From NCBI GenBank assembly GCA_032622095.1, contig CP136064.1:45769573-45833572 (forward strand): a DNA stretch of 64,000 bases, in the 5' to 3' direction. The DNA is from Siphonodentalium dalli. Its lineage: Eukaryota; Mollusca; Scaphopoda; Gadilida; Siphonodentaliidae. A model generated the notes under the pieces. The model did no database searches. It was not told the DNA's origin and saw only the letters and a program-made list of their open reading frames with translations. A program made the position numbers and the translations under genes. Shown here piece after piece: positions 35,247-47,386 of this stretch (positions are counted from its first letter, which is position 1; every line of letters starts with the position of its first letter).

Positions 35247-35683
35247 GTGACCCGCCATATAAAATCCAGTCGTAAGTCGGGATTTTTTTACCCTGTGCCA
35301 ATGCATTCTCTTATATATGCGATTCGACCATAGGTCGCCTCGCATATATAAGAGAATGCATTGGCCTAACAATTTTTTATCATTTTTTTAAAATAAATGT
35401 TTCTTACATTTTTTAGGACATAAAATAAAAAACATCCATTACCCTGCAGGGAGCCCCTCACATATATAGAAGCATATGGAAGAGTGTTGTCTGCTCATGT
35501 TTGTCTGGGGCTCTGTATGGGTGAAATTATAAAATTGTTAAAGAATACAAGAAAAAATTGTTAGGCCAATGCATTCTCTTATATATGCGAGGCGACCTAT
35601 GGTCGACTCGCTTATATAAGAGAATGCATTGGCACAGGGTAAAAAAATCCCGACTTACGACTGGATTTGATATGGCGGGTCAC
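35247..35683. mobile_element. Family B element, intact
   Basis: GTGACCCGCCATATAAAATC to GATATGGCGGGTCAC, with AAAT on both sides. Two shared-module hairpins flank a centre with ccctgcagggagccc and gggctctgtatgggtgaaat. Use as the reference copy. Confidence 0.9.
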
Positions 35684-35818
35684 AAATGTATTTTGCTTCA
35701 TATCACATGTATATATGTTAGTAACTACTATTGACATGAAGATTGAGTAAGATTCTGATGAATGATGAACTATTTTATCACAATGGGTTATGGAATCCAG
35801 TCAATTTGTCCACACATG

Positions 35819-35969
35819 CAGGCCCGAGAATAAGGTGCCTGTTATTTGCAGAATGAGGTCCCCAGAGGGTGAATTTAGTGACGCTATCCTGCATACCAGG
35901 CTAGCATCACTATATTCACCCTCTGGGGACCTCATTCTGCAAATGACAGACTCACTAAACTCAGGCTTG
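35819..35969. mobile_element. Family H MITE, single-palindrome form
   Basis: The palindrome is between caggcccgagaataaggtg and cactaaactcaggcttg. The flanks do not match, so the duplication has decayed or the copy is rearranged. Confidence 0.78.
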
Positions 35970-37140
35970 AAGAATGGTCTATCGCTTCCTCTGCCTACAT
36001 TATATAGTTTCTGGGGTATAAAATAATAAAAATGATTCAAAGACAACTGTCCGGAAACATTTATATCAATTGATATTAATTTTATTTCTATTGTTTCTGA
36101 TATAATACATACAACTTTTCAGGACAGTTTTACAGGCTATTTTTAAAACAGAAACTTCAAGCGCACTCAAATTCAGATCATAGCAAGCGGGAGAATTTGA
36201 TCTTGTCAGCCTCTCCATCAAGGCAAAATGCCATTTTGATAAAGAAATTTTGCAGGAATAAACCACTTTATTATGCCTTTATAGACAAAACAGAGATACC
36301 AGAGCGACGCGAAGCATATCTTTTATCTCGATCTGGTTGCTACTGGAAAAACCCAATGGCTATAAATAGATCTGACCGTACTGCATAGACCTGATCACCT
36401 CAATACATGCGGAGCGATATGGCAATCACCCACTCAATTTGCCAGCTTCTATTCCTCACTTCACTAATTGTCAACTGAGTAGTGCCTTTGTTTGCCCTAA
36501 AGGAACAGGGATATATGCTAAAGCACTGGAACAAAGCCCATCGATATTGAGGGAGGAACTATTTCGTCTAGCGCCAGGTCAATTGAGTAATCACACTGCA
36601 GCATACTGTCTTTCGGGTAATTCGTTCGATATTATTTAACGCAAAGCCCACCCTCCCACCCAATGTTTCCTGCTTACAATTTGGGAGGGGGTACCCCTTG
36701 TGCTAACAGCTATGATTAGTGTGTTTCAGGACTAGATATGTGACCGTTGACCAGGACTCCGTAGTTGGCGCTTGGGTGGTACCAAAAAAGGGCCTTCACC
36801 AATGACAAGAAAGCTGGAGGTCCATAAACACGTTTCCGACTACCTGTTGCTTTTGTGATTAATAAAGGGTAGTCATTAAGGCAAACCTTTCTTGTTATTA
36901 ATAACAACCATGCGGGATAAATAATATACTCAATCTTAAGTTTAATCTGTGTGTTATTCACAGATAGAGGTATTTTAGTCTAGAAATCAGGTTTTTATAG
37001 AAATTATGTTGTTGTTGTTGTAATTGAGGCCCGGAAGAAATAGACCATCTTTAATGAAACAAGTGTCTGGAAATTAATTACTGTAGAAGATGTGGTATCA
37101 TCTCCCTATTGTCTCAAATCCTTGTATATGATAGTAGGCC
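35970..37140. other. unclassified intergenic sequence
   Basis: 36170-36960 is richer in G+C and has several short open frames, such as RKVCLNDYPLLITKATGSRK on -. I recognise no product, no splice pattern and no copy elsewhere in the window. It could be an old transposon body. Confidence 0.35.
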
Positions 37141-37341
37141 TACAGTAATGCCCTAAATAATCGACTCCTTAACCACAGCAGAATTATGTGTAATTTTTCA
37201 TGATTTAGTCGCAAATATGGCTTGTTGCCATTCACCGGAAAGCTGAATGGCAACAAGCCATATTTCCGATAAATCATGAAAAATTATCCATAATTCTGCT
37301 GTTATGTGGTTAAGGAGTCGATTATTTAGGGCATTACTGTA
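37141..37341. mobile_element. Family T MITE
   Basis: TACAGTAATGCCCTAAATAA to GGGCATTACTGTA. The palindrome centre at about 37230-37245 has lost part of the cggaaagctctc loop. Confidence 0.87.
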
Positions 37342-37700
37342 ACTTATGAAGAATTTAACATTTTCACATGAACATTTTAGTACTATCACATCAAAACTGG
37401 GATCACAACTGCTAAAGATATACACATCACGTTGTCCACAAGTACACATACCTACACATCCAAACATATCAGCAGACGATTCACATTTATTATTATTAGG
37501 ATCCTTCGAATATTCTTTATTTGGCTATAATCGTCCGACTGGACTCTCGAATTCCGATTTTATTTCAGATAGAAAATATTGGTTAACAATGTATAAACAG
37601 CAGTATCTCAAGCAATAAAACTTCCTCTACGACATTTCACTTTTGACTATAAATATTCCAATTGATAAGTACAGTCTAAAATAACTACATACCCACATAA

Positions 37701-37830
37701 AGTAATGCCCTAATTAATCGGTGAGAGCTTTCCGATGAATGGCAACAAGCCATATTTCCGACTAAATCCTGAAAAGTTATCCATAATTCTGCTGTGGTTA
37801 AAGGAGTCGATTAATTAGGGCATTACTGTA
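37701..37830. mobile_element. Family T MITE with most of one arm deleted
   Basis: The left end agtaatgccctaattaatcg jumps to gagagctttccgatgaatgg, and the right arm is complete to cattactgta. About 75 bases of the left arm are missing. Confidence 0.82.
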
Positions 37831-38266
37831 TAAATAGAGGATTTGATTACTTGTCATAGACTTTCTATTTCCCGAACCACGGGATTCAACATCATTAGCA
37901 CCAATCAGAACTTATTATTAGTAGCCCCAAGATAAAAGTGTCCAATCTAAGCAATGTGACATAAATTTGGGGGGAAGCCTGCAGGCTTCCAGGATTTTAC
38001 AATTCAACGAGAGTACGATATTCAGTTTTTATTTCAGCATGACTCTTGAGTGTATGTTTACACAGACTGCAGAATGCAATCCAATACATGTATTCTGTTT
38101 GAAATTAATTGAATATTCTCAGGATCTTAATCATTGTTTTCCTATCAAAATGTTAGTTTTACAAAGGCACAAACTTCAATAACAATAGCAACACAGGACA
38201 CTTATATAAATAATATGGAAATAGACAATTAAGAAAATACTTTTAACTTTGAACACCGTTATTATG
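37831..38266. other. no feature recognised
   Basis: AT-rich sequence with no repeat or gene seen. Confidence 0.35.
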
Positions 38267-38575
38267 GCTGAATTGGTCCTTCTCGCCAGTTTTTTTGTGA
38301 TAAAGTTACCCAGGTTAATAAAATTTCATGTACAGGAACCAAATATTCATTTTTTTTGTGATAAAAGTGACCACCTCTAATACTAATATTTCTTAATTTA
38401 TGCTCAACAAGGTGGTTACGAGGGCCATCACTTGCCAAAATTGAGCAGTATTTCCCTGAGTCACTTTTAAATCACGTTTATATTGTGACATTTGCTTTAC
38501 CTGGGTAAAATTATCACAATTACTGGAACCAGGATAACTTTATCACAAAAAACTGGTGAGAATAACCAATTCAGC
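38267..38575. mobile_element. Inverted-repeat element, unclassified
   Basis: The ends gctgaattggtccttctcgc and gagaataaccaattcagc are inverted. Inside, cagttttttgtgataaagtta pairs with its complement. TTATTATG occurs next to both ends (the right one after one extra A), suggesting an 8-base duplication. Only one copy in the window. Confidence 0.65.
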
Positions 38576-38734
38576 ATTATTATGACGTCTAATGGCAAGA
38601 TATATAACTTAGTGTATATAACTAGTGCATATATCCACAGAATAAACGCATGTGATAAACAGGAATGTTATTGTTGCATGTATTCCATTGTGTACATATC
38701 AGTGATGTACCTTTATCCACTGGTGTCTGATTGT

Positions 38735-39143
38735 TTAACCCTGTCTATACTAAATTAATGAGTAATTACCCCATTGGAAATGTTCAGATAGTAAGTTCAA
38801 TAAACGATCATAGGTCGTTTGTTGAACTTATTATCTAAACATTTCCCTCAATAAATTGGTCTCCTTCTCAGTGTCAATCCTTGAAATAGTGAGCCTGTCA
38901 TTTGCAGAATGAGGTCCCCAGAGGGTGAATTTAGTGATGCTACCCCGCATAGCTTGCTAGCATCACCAAATTCACCCTCTGGGGACCTCATTCTGCAAAT
39001 TACAAACACACTATTTCAAGGCTTGCTCAGTGTCGTTCTGCACTTATATTTAGCTGTTGTCTGCTTTTAACTTAATAATTAATTAATAAACTTTTAAATA
39101 AAAATAGAGAAATGGAGAATCCATTTAGTATAGAATGGGTTAA
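38735..39143. mobile_element. Family D MITE interrupted by family H
   Basis: TTAACCCTGTCTATACTAAA to TTTAGTATAGAATGGGTTAA. The family H insert at 38875-39025 splits it. Confidence 0.82.
38875..39025. mobile_element. Family H MITE nested in family D
   Basis: Perfect 8-base duplications CTCAGTGT at 38867-38874 and 39026-39033. It is the single-palindrome form. Confidence 0.94.
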
Positions 39144-39513
39144 CAAGGTCATTAGCTCCTAACAATGGCTGTTAGGTAGGTGATGGCATTGGGACTTTAC
39201 GTTGATTTTTGGTCCATAATTTCGGTACAGCTCCTGGATATATAACCACATGTAAAATACACACGATTTATACATCTTGCGATAAGAGAGTAGATTTGTG
39301 CATGTGCATGTATTTCTATTGATAACAAGAGGGAAATGATCATCAGTGATCAGGATTTGGTGCACCAAAACAGATAGAGTAGACAATTCATGTTGCCCCA
39401 CAAAATAGTGATTGTGGAACAGCCACGGTCATGCTCATATGGTGAAGTTGTATATAACATGTCTTGTTTGTGCAGCATGATTACTAAATCCAGCAAACAA
39501 TCATTTACGCTAC

Positions 39514-39972
39514 CAGGCCTCAAAATATGGTGCAGGTCATTTGCAGAATGAGGTCCCCAGAGGGTGAATTTAGTGACGCTACCACACACAGTGGACTAGC
39601 ATCACTAAATTCATCCTTTATGGATCTCATTCTGCATGGCCTCATCTGCTATGGGAGAGCTAGACACAGATTTAAGTTCCCAGATGGTGAAGATGGTGAT
39701 CTGCACCCATTGGGCACCTCAAGTATGCATTGTCGTCTGCCAATTTGTATATAGAGAAACTAAACTAAAAAAGTAAAAGAAAGTTTCTAAAGAAAATAAA
39801 AACTTGTTAATTTGATAATAAAAATACTTTCCAGAGAAGATGAGGCCTAAGCAGAATTAGATCCCCAGTGGGTGAACTAAGCGATGCTAGCCCACTGTGC
39901 AGGACAGCTTCAATAAATTCACCCTCTGGGGACCTCACTCTACAAATGTCCAGCACAATATTTAGAGTTCTG
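39514..39972. mobile_element. Family H MITE, two-palindrome form
   Basis: Starts caggcctcaaaatatggtg and ends acaatatttagagttctg. The flanks TACGCTAC and CAAGCTAC agree at 6 of 8. The middle runs in the opposite orientation to the copy at 50181. Confidence 0.8.
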
Positions 39973-40210
39973 CAAGCTACAATGGCATACTTGAAACAAT
40001 TCGGATAGTTTTACTCATATTACTAAATAACGTTTCATCAAGTCATCTTGGACAACAATTAATAAACTTCATGAGGAATAAGAGTAAAGTGAAAGAATAT
40101 AAATACATTCACAAGAATACAAATAATGTATATATAGGGCCATTAAAAATAATAGTCCATATTCTTAGGCAATTATGCAAAAAGAATATAAAAACACTGC
40201 TTCCATCACC

Positions 40211-40427
40211 TACAGTAATGCTCTAAATAATCAACTCCTTTACCACAGCAGAATTATGGGTAACTTTTCAGGATTTAGTCGGAAATATGGCTTGTTGCAA
40301 TTCATCGGAAAGCTCTCCCCGAGAGCTTTCCGATGAATGGCAACAAGCCATATTTCCGACTAAATCCTGAAAAGTTACCCATAATTCTGCTGTGGTTATG
40401 GAGTCGATTACTTAGAGCATTACTGTA
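40211..40427. mobile_element. Family T MITE, near-perfect palindrome
   Basis: TACAGTAATGCTCTAAATAA to GAGCATTACTGTA. The two ~105-base arms meet at tcggaaagctctccccgaga and differ at only a few positions. TA at both ends is the Tc1/mariner target signature. Confidence 0.92.
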
Positions 40428-41882
40428 CATCATGCTTGCCTTATAAGCATTAAAGACATATTGTGGACTTATTTCAGTGAAAAAAAACCAATAATTTAGA
40501 ATACACACACATTCTCCACTGGAAAAATGTAGAAAAAGAGGTTTTGTCGTACTAAAACATCTATAAACCATTAAAACAAGGAGACATTCAAATAAGTACC
40601 AAAGGACAAAAGATTTTAACAACTATTTCCTTTTTTCTGCACTGCGGTTTGTTAACGTCATTAGCTTACTTGTACTCAAAGAATTATGGGCGTGTTCGAA
40701 GAAACACTCAGTAAAATGGCAGATTTCCTGCACTAAATGCAAGTTTTGTGCGATGGATGAATAAAATATGTAGTTAAATGCTGTCACTGTAACTGTTTAT
40801 GTCCACTTGGGTGATTTAGCATTTATTCTGATCGACAGAGCCACACTGAATACATGCTCAAATCTTCCACATGGACATAAACAGTTTAAGCGACGGCACG
40901 ATGCCAGCTACATATTCTATAAAATTCTGTCATCTATTACAGACGTCTAAGGATATACATGTACAGATAACTTCATGACATAAAACCTATACACCTATAC
41001 TACTTAACTGTCTAATTTAGAGGTTAAAGGCACACAATGTGTTCAGACATTTTTTATAACATTACCATTTACATTATTGGAATGTAGAAAAGCTCCAATG
41101 AGCAAGCCTTGAAATAGTGTGCCTGTCATTTGAAAAAAATATTATTAGGTAATTGCAAGTATATCTCAAGACTATTTGCTTTTGACAGAAATGGAATTAA
41201 ATCTTTGGGTGCCTTTTTGGGAACTTTTAACAATTGGATGAATTATGTAAAGAATCGGGAAACCACAAAATCTTCCATGAAATAGTGCAACCTGCTTGAG
41301 CCGTATGGCTATAGTTTTTCCCAGTACAGTATGTTGAGGACATATTAGTTTATAAATGATTTACTTTGTAAAGTAACTTCATTTAGCAGAGATTCTCAAC
41401 TGACAAATACATTTCTTTTATCAGGAAGGTGTCGAGAACATGGTAATTTTAATTTATTGGCCGAAATCATAGATGATACGACAGATTTTCAGTTTATAGA
41501 TGAGAGAACAAATTTCTGAGTAAATGATAAAAGAGATAATTGCACAATGCCTGAGCTCAACTCTGAGGAATAACTTCTTTCTCTCTGTTTAACATTTCTC
41601 TTTATCTGAAATAGAGATATATGCAAGGTTTAGACTGAAGAATGTCAACATCATACTTCAAGCATTGACAGACTAGAACTTACTCTACCTGTTGGATCCA
41701 ATAGTGAGACAGCCAGGGCTCGATTTAACTGGATATATTTACATTGAAAAAACATGTATTGGTAGGGAATGCTATACAAAATCTACCCAGTGCTGCAAAA
41801 TGCTATACAAATTAAAAAAATTAAATGGACCCCCTAGACAACTATGTTCTAATTCCAAGCAAAGTGAATGCAATACTTTTTG
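40428..41882. other. no gene recognised; one inverted repeat
   Basis: 40793-40893 contains the inverted blocks aactgtttatgtccac and tggacataaacagtt. 41102-41130 is a short family H left end (caagccttgaaatagtgtgc) without its palindrome. Nothing else identified. Confidence 0.4.
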
Positions 41883-42680
41883 GTAGCTCAATGGTTAAGA
41901 GTGTTTGACGTTTAGTTGCTGTATACACAACCAAACATTGAAATAGTGTGTCTGTCATTTGAAGGATGAGGTCCCTAGAGGGTGAATTTAGTAACGCAAC
42001 CCCCGCACGGTGGGCTAGCATCACTAAATTCACCCTCTGGGGACCTCATTCTGCTTTGGCCTCATCTTTTCGGAAGTATCTATTGTCTCAAAATAACATT
42101 GTTTTTAGATACTTCTGTTCAGTTTTTATAGAAGATTTTTGCAGAAGATAAAATTCATAATTGAGGTGACTATTGGGTGAACATCACCAACTTCAACTGG
42201 GGAACTTCAATCTGATCCTAGGTCTGCCATAGCAGATGAAGCAATGCAGATTAAGGTTCCTGGAGGGTGAATTTGGTGATTCTAGCCCACTGTGCGGGAT
42301 AGTGTCACTAAATTCACCCTCTGCAGACCTCTGCAAATGCAGACACTATTTCAAGGCTGTAAACACAATGACATGAGTTCGATGCTGGCGAACTGCTGGG
42401 TTTCCTAACATTGCAAAGGTTTCGAGTTAAACGGATTGTGACAGCAGAGTTCTGTTCAAATTTTTCACCCAGTTGCGACCCTTGAGCAAGGTCACTCATA
42501 CCGTGACAGCTTCATCATACCTAGATGCTAAATAGGGACCCGGCTTGTTGGTTAAGCGTAATACACTCTAGTGAAGCGCCTGTAAAATGGCAGCAGGCAT
42601 AAGACTCGGCATTTCTCAATAACTGGGGTAATTAAGTGAACAGCGCTTAGAGCCAGGTTCTGTGCTGGCCCAAAATTAAC
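41883..42680 (+). mobile_element. tRNA-derived SINE, split by a family H MITE
   Basis: The head at 41883-41931 has an A box (TAGCTCAATGG, 41884-41894). The continuation after 42360 has a B box (AGTTCGATGC, 42376-42385), then cccttgagcaaggtcactc and, near 42640-42660, cagcgcttagagcc, words typical of invertebrate SINE bodies and tails. The family H element 41932-42359 sits between the boxes. The 3' limit is approximate. Confidence 0.6.
41932..42359. mobile_element. Family H MITE nested in the SINE
   Basis: Worn ends caaacattgaaatagtgtg and ctatttcaaggctg. The flanks TACACAAC and TAAACACA agree only partly. It is the two-palindrome form with a unique middle. Confidence 0.8.
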
Positions 42681-42968
42681 TTTTGCCAAATGAAAATAAT
42701 TTTCCCAAATGCTGTTAGAAGTTGCCAAATGCTATCAGTTTCTACATAATTGTTTTTTTATTTTGACTCTTTCGACAATCGGTGCTTGAGCGACCTTTTA
42801 TATCGATAGGAAAGCAGTTAATTATTAATAATTCTCACCTCACCTATACTTGGGTTTATTCAAACATAACTTTCATTCAATTGTGTCCATTGTGTCAGCC
42901 ATTTTGGGACAGACATTCTACAGATATAGTTTTAGTTTATGACTATGCATTGTTGGTGTATATTTCAA

Positions 42969-42974
42969 TTTATT
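42969..42974 (-). terminator. Candidate poly(A) signal of AGTRAP
   Basis: AATAAA on the - strand, about 250 bases after the proposed AGTRAP stop. Position fits a short 3' UTR, but use is not shown. Confidence 0.35.
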
Positions 42975-43221
42975 ACAGAGTTGCTACTAATTGATGCACC
43001 TACCTCAGAAAATCAGCATTTTCTAATACCGACGGCCATCTTGGATGGTACGTTGAATTGGGAATTTTCCCAAAGCTGATTTTGCATGTGTTGTTCTGTA
43101 AACCAGTCCACACATTTTGAGACGATATTGGCTTATTTACCATTTCTTCCAGGTCTAACCACTTGATGACCACACTAAAGATATGCCAAACAATCATCTG
43201 TATATTTTGTGACATTGATAC

Positions 43222-43346
43222 TTACTGGTATCCTCCGATTGGTGGCTTTTCTGGACTACTTGGAGCGATATCTGCAGATGGGTTTTGTGGAACGGACTGA
43301 TCAATATTCGTGTAAGGGTTAGCAGGAGCAGAGCGCGTCGGTGAAC
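43222..43346 (-). CDS. AGTRAP: AGTRAP last coding exon
   Basis: The acceptor tctatttcag matches the one-base carry from the exon at 49655. It encodes GSPTRSAPANPYTNIDQ, then SVPQNPSADIAPSSPE and KPPIGGYQ, then TAA (43224-43222). The human tail has AYQTIDS...PADPF and ends RGY. A donor-like GTAAGT overlaps the stop, so a further exon is possible, but total length favours this as the end. Confidence 0.82.
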
Positions 43347-46300
43347 CTGAAATAGAATTGAAGCAACAAATATAGGGGAGCCACAAAATATGCATTCTAT
43401 GTTATCCCTTTATTTACTGAATGGATTCTCCCATCAGTCATAACAGTGCATATTGGAATGGACTATTATTCATCTTGAGGGTTGTTCAGGAAATATAAGC
43501 TATTAACCCTTCCATGACTGGAGTTTCTTGAAAACCCTGTGCCAGTACATTCTCTTATATATGCAAGTCTCCGTATAAGAAGCCTCGCATATATAAGAGA
43601 ATACATTGGCCTAACAATATGTATCTTGACCTTGTAAGCCAGTGCATTCTCTTATACATGCAAGTTTCCCTATGGGAGACTCATATATATGAGAGAATGC
43701 ACTGGCACAGGATCTTTAATGCTGCACACCAGTGCCTAGCGATTCATCAAATATCAAATTTTGATTCACGATTCAGCCTACCGAATAAAATCATTTTTGA
43801 TGTTGAGTTGTCACAATCTCAATCTGATTCACAGTATATGAACTCCATAAAACTCTCGTCAATTTATTGTCTACCGAAGCTTCAAAGCATCCAAATCAAA
43901 GCCCATATGATCAAACAGTGCTGTCGCATGTTAAAATAATCTACGACATTGCCCCATATGCACATTCAACCTTTTGATGTCAACACACAGGCATAGACTC
44001 GCAATCACTTGTTATCACCTCCCGTGAAATCTGCTACAATGGCATAAGCTGAGAAATTGTGAAAGTGTAAAGACACTATAGCTCAATTTGAGGAGGGATT
44101 AATTTGGTTAATGATATGGAATACAGTTAACCCTTTGAGTGCCAGGGGCCAAAAAAAAATAAATAATAATAATTGTTAGGCCAATGCATTCTCTTATATA
44201 TGCGAGGCGACCTATGGTCGACTCGCATATATACGAGAATGCATTGGCACAGGGTATATGTGTTGATACAAAAATCGACCTGGCACTCAAATGGTTAATG
44301 CATGGGAGGACGAAGAATAAAGAAAGGTCAAAAAGTAAAGTAAAACATTGAAGGGATTGAATTGATGCAAAACAATTAGGGTGTAAATTAATGAGGTATC
44401 TTATTAAAGTGTAAATTAATGAGGTATCTTATTAAAGTGTTATGCTATTCAAGAGAACGATGATTTTTTATTTCGTTCGATAATTTGATTTTGAGCAATT
44501 TGGTATGCGTTATTCTTGTTCTGCCCAATTCTAGGTCCACTAAGTAGGGAACCCCGAAGATCCATATGGACATATAATCAGCGGGATGAAAAATGCGGAC
44601 TGTATAGCATCTTGAAAGATTTAGTGATGCAAAGATGGCCATATTTTTTACGAAATGCCATCTAGAGGTCACCCTGCAGATCAATATGAAGCTTGGTGAT
44701 AACCGATTGAGGGATGTGATGTGGCCTGTAGGTTGTGCCGATTGATTTAGTCATGAACGAGAGGCCGATCACGATCGGCAGATGTTTAACCCATACCTTG
44801 GCGATAGCGATTAGCTATAACTGATAATTGGTCAAAGATATGATCACAGTAATACATATATCAGTACCTAACTTAAAATCAAAAGGTCAAATAATTTGTC
44901 TTAAGAAGGGGTTAAAGTAATTGGGGTGGGGGAGGAGTCGTTTTAAATCTCATAACTCTGTCCCTATTCACACAAGGATCTCTCACTGTGAGATCCAATT
45001 GTTTAGCCATTAATAAATTTGACAGATAGGATAAACAATTATCCAGCCAGCAGGTTGTTCATCTTTACCTTCATACAACCACCCCCTAGAGCTATGTAAC
45101 ATATGTCATCACTCAATTAATAACAGATTTTGCTTGGAATGACATCTATTAAAGGTATTCTCATACTCTGGATATTGGATGTTCACATGTCAATTTATTG
45201 ATATCATTATATTACATGCAACTATTGCAATAAAATCTTCATATTTTCAATACAGGACATCACACCTTATTAATGGAATACAACTAAAACAAATTAGTGT
45301 CAATGACAATTTTTTTTTTTTAATTAAATAATTTTTTTATTATTATAAAAGTTTTTTAATATTTGATTATGTTAAATTGAGCGAGGAAATTCAATCTAAA
45401 AAAAAATGAAAAATCCAAATTTCAAATTTAAAAAAAAAGAAGGGTCATAACTCCTTTAAAATAAATCGGATCAAACCCATATTCAAACTCGAACTGTATT
45501 TTGGGATGAGAAACCTATATACAAAATTTGGTTCCGATCAAATAGAAAATGTTAGAGTTATCGCATTATACCTAAAGTGTCTGACAGACAGACAGATATA
45601 GATGGACGGACAGACGAGTAGTCAATCCGGACATTGATGCTATGTGTACCATACTATGGTATAGGTACACATAAAAAGTTTTATCTCATGCAGAGTTCAG
45701 GAAAAATACATCAAACCTGGTGCCCCTTTAATTTTTCAATTCACATATGTAATCAATTGAAATCAATGTCGAAAAAGCTTTCCATTAATATATAGATAAA
45801 ACAAACTAGACCTACAGTACTAAAAGTGTTATGAACAATTATTTTGTTCCCATAGACTGATACAGAGCTCCCAAGTTTTTAAAACTTTGAAAACCAAAGT
45901 TGTCTTCCCATGAAACCAACAAAATTCCAATGGTAATGCTATCAAACAATGAAACCAGATTATGCCTTTAAGATGAAATTTAAATAACCATGCATATAAA
46001 ATATAATAGTATAAACATTCCACCTATGATATGGCCAGAGATACTTATAGAGTATAAAGTATATCTGATACAGCCAACACATCTCCTAGCAGTTAATTAA
46101 CTCAATACAAGATAACCAACTTCATGGTATTGTAACTGGATACTAACTCTGTGTGAGAAGACACAAGAGAGAGACAACTTCATGGTATTGTAACTGGATA
46201 ATATCTCTGTGTGAGAAGACACAAGAGAGAGACAACTTCATAGCATCCTGAACCTGATTTATTAGATACTATCTAGACAGTGCCACCTGTGTATCTTTGA

Positions 46301-47344
46301 TATATTTTAGCGATGAATAAAATAATCAAAGGGCCATAACTCCAGTAAAAAGTACCGGATCAAACCCATATTCGAACTCGATCTGTATTTTGAGTTGAGA
46401 AACTCACATACAAAATTTGTTTCCTATCAGTTGAAAAATTGTTGATTTATCGAAGCATTCATGAATTCTATGTCAAAGGGCCATAACTCAAAATATCGAA
46501 TCAAACCCATATTCGAACTCGATATGTATTTTGGGTTGAGCAACTCACATACCAAATTTGGTTATGGTCAGATAATTTCTTTTTGAGTTATGGCAGCATG
46601 CATAAATTCTAAGTTGAAAAAGGGCCATAACTCCGTAAAAAAAACTCGGATCAAACCCATATTCGAACTCGATCTGTATTTTGAGTTGAGAAACTCACAT
46701 ACAAAATTTGTTTCCTATCAGTTGAAAAATTGTTGATTTATCGAAGCATTCATGAATTCTATGTCAAAGGGCCATAACTCAAAATATCGAATCAAACCCA
46801 TATTCGAACTCGATATGTATTTTGGGTTGAGCAACTCACATACCAAATTTGGTTATGGTCAGATAATTTCTTTTTGAGTTATGGCAGCATGCATAAATTC
46901 TAAGTTGAAAAAGGGCCATAACTCCGTAAAAAAAACTCGGATCAAACCCATATTCGAACTCGATCTGTATTTTGAGTTGAGAAACTCACATACAAAATTT
47001 GTTTCCTATCAGTTGAAAAATTGTTGATTTATCGAAGCATTCATGAATTCTATGTCAAAGGGCCATAACTCAAAATATCGAATCAAACCCATATTCGAAC
47101 TCGATATGTATTTTGGGTTGAGCAACTCACATACCAAATTTGGTTATGGTCAGATAATTTCTTTTTGAGTTATGGCAGCATGCATAAATTCTAAGTTGAA
47201 AAAGGGCCATAACTCCGTAAAAAAAACTCGGATCAAACCCATATTCGAACTCGATCTGTATTTGGTGCTGAGAAATTCATATACAAAATTTGGTTCCGAT
47301 CAGATAGAAAATATTTCAGTTATCGCACCATGCGTAAAGTGTCT

Positions 47345-47386
<42 letters not shown>

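Noticed and set aside
36716-36961. 81-codon frame on - (RKVCLNDYPLLITKATGSRK...)
   Set aside because: No recognisable domain, splice signals or relatives in the window.
37346-37618. 90-codon frame ending DRKYWLTMYKQQYLKQ followed by AATAAA
   Set aside because: No recognised family, no convincing upstream exon, and it starts next to a family T MITE. A real last exon cannot be excluded, but nothing supports it.
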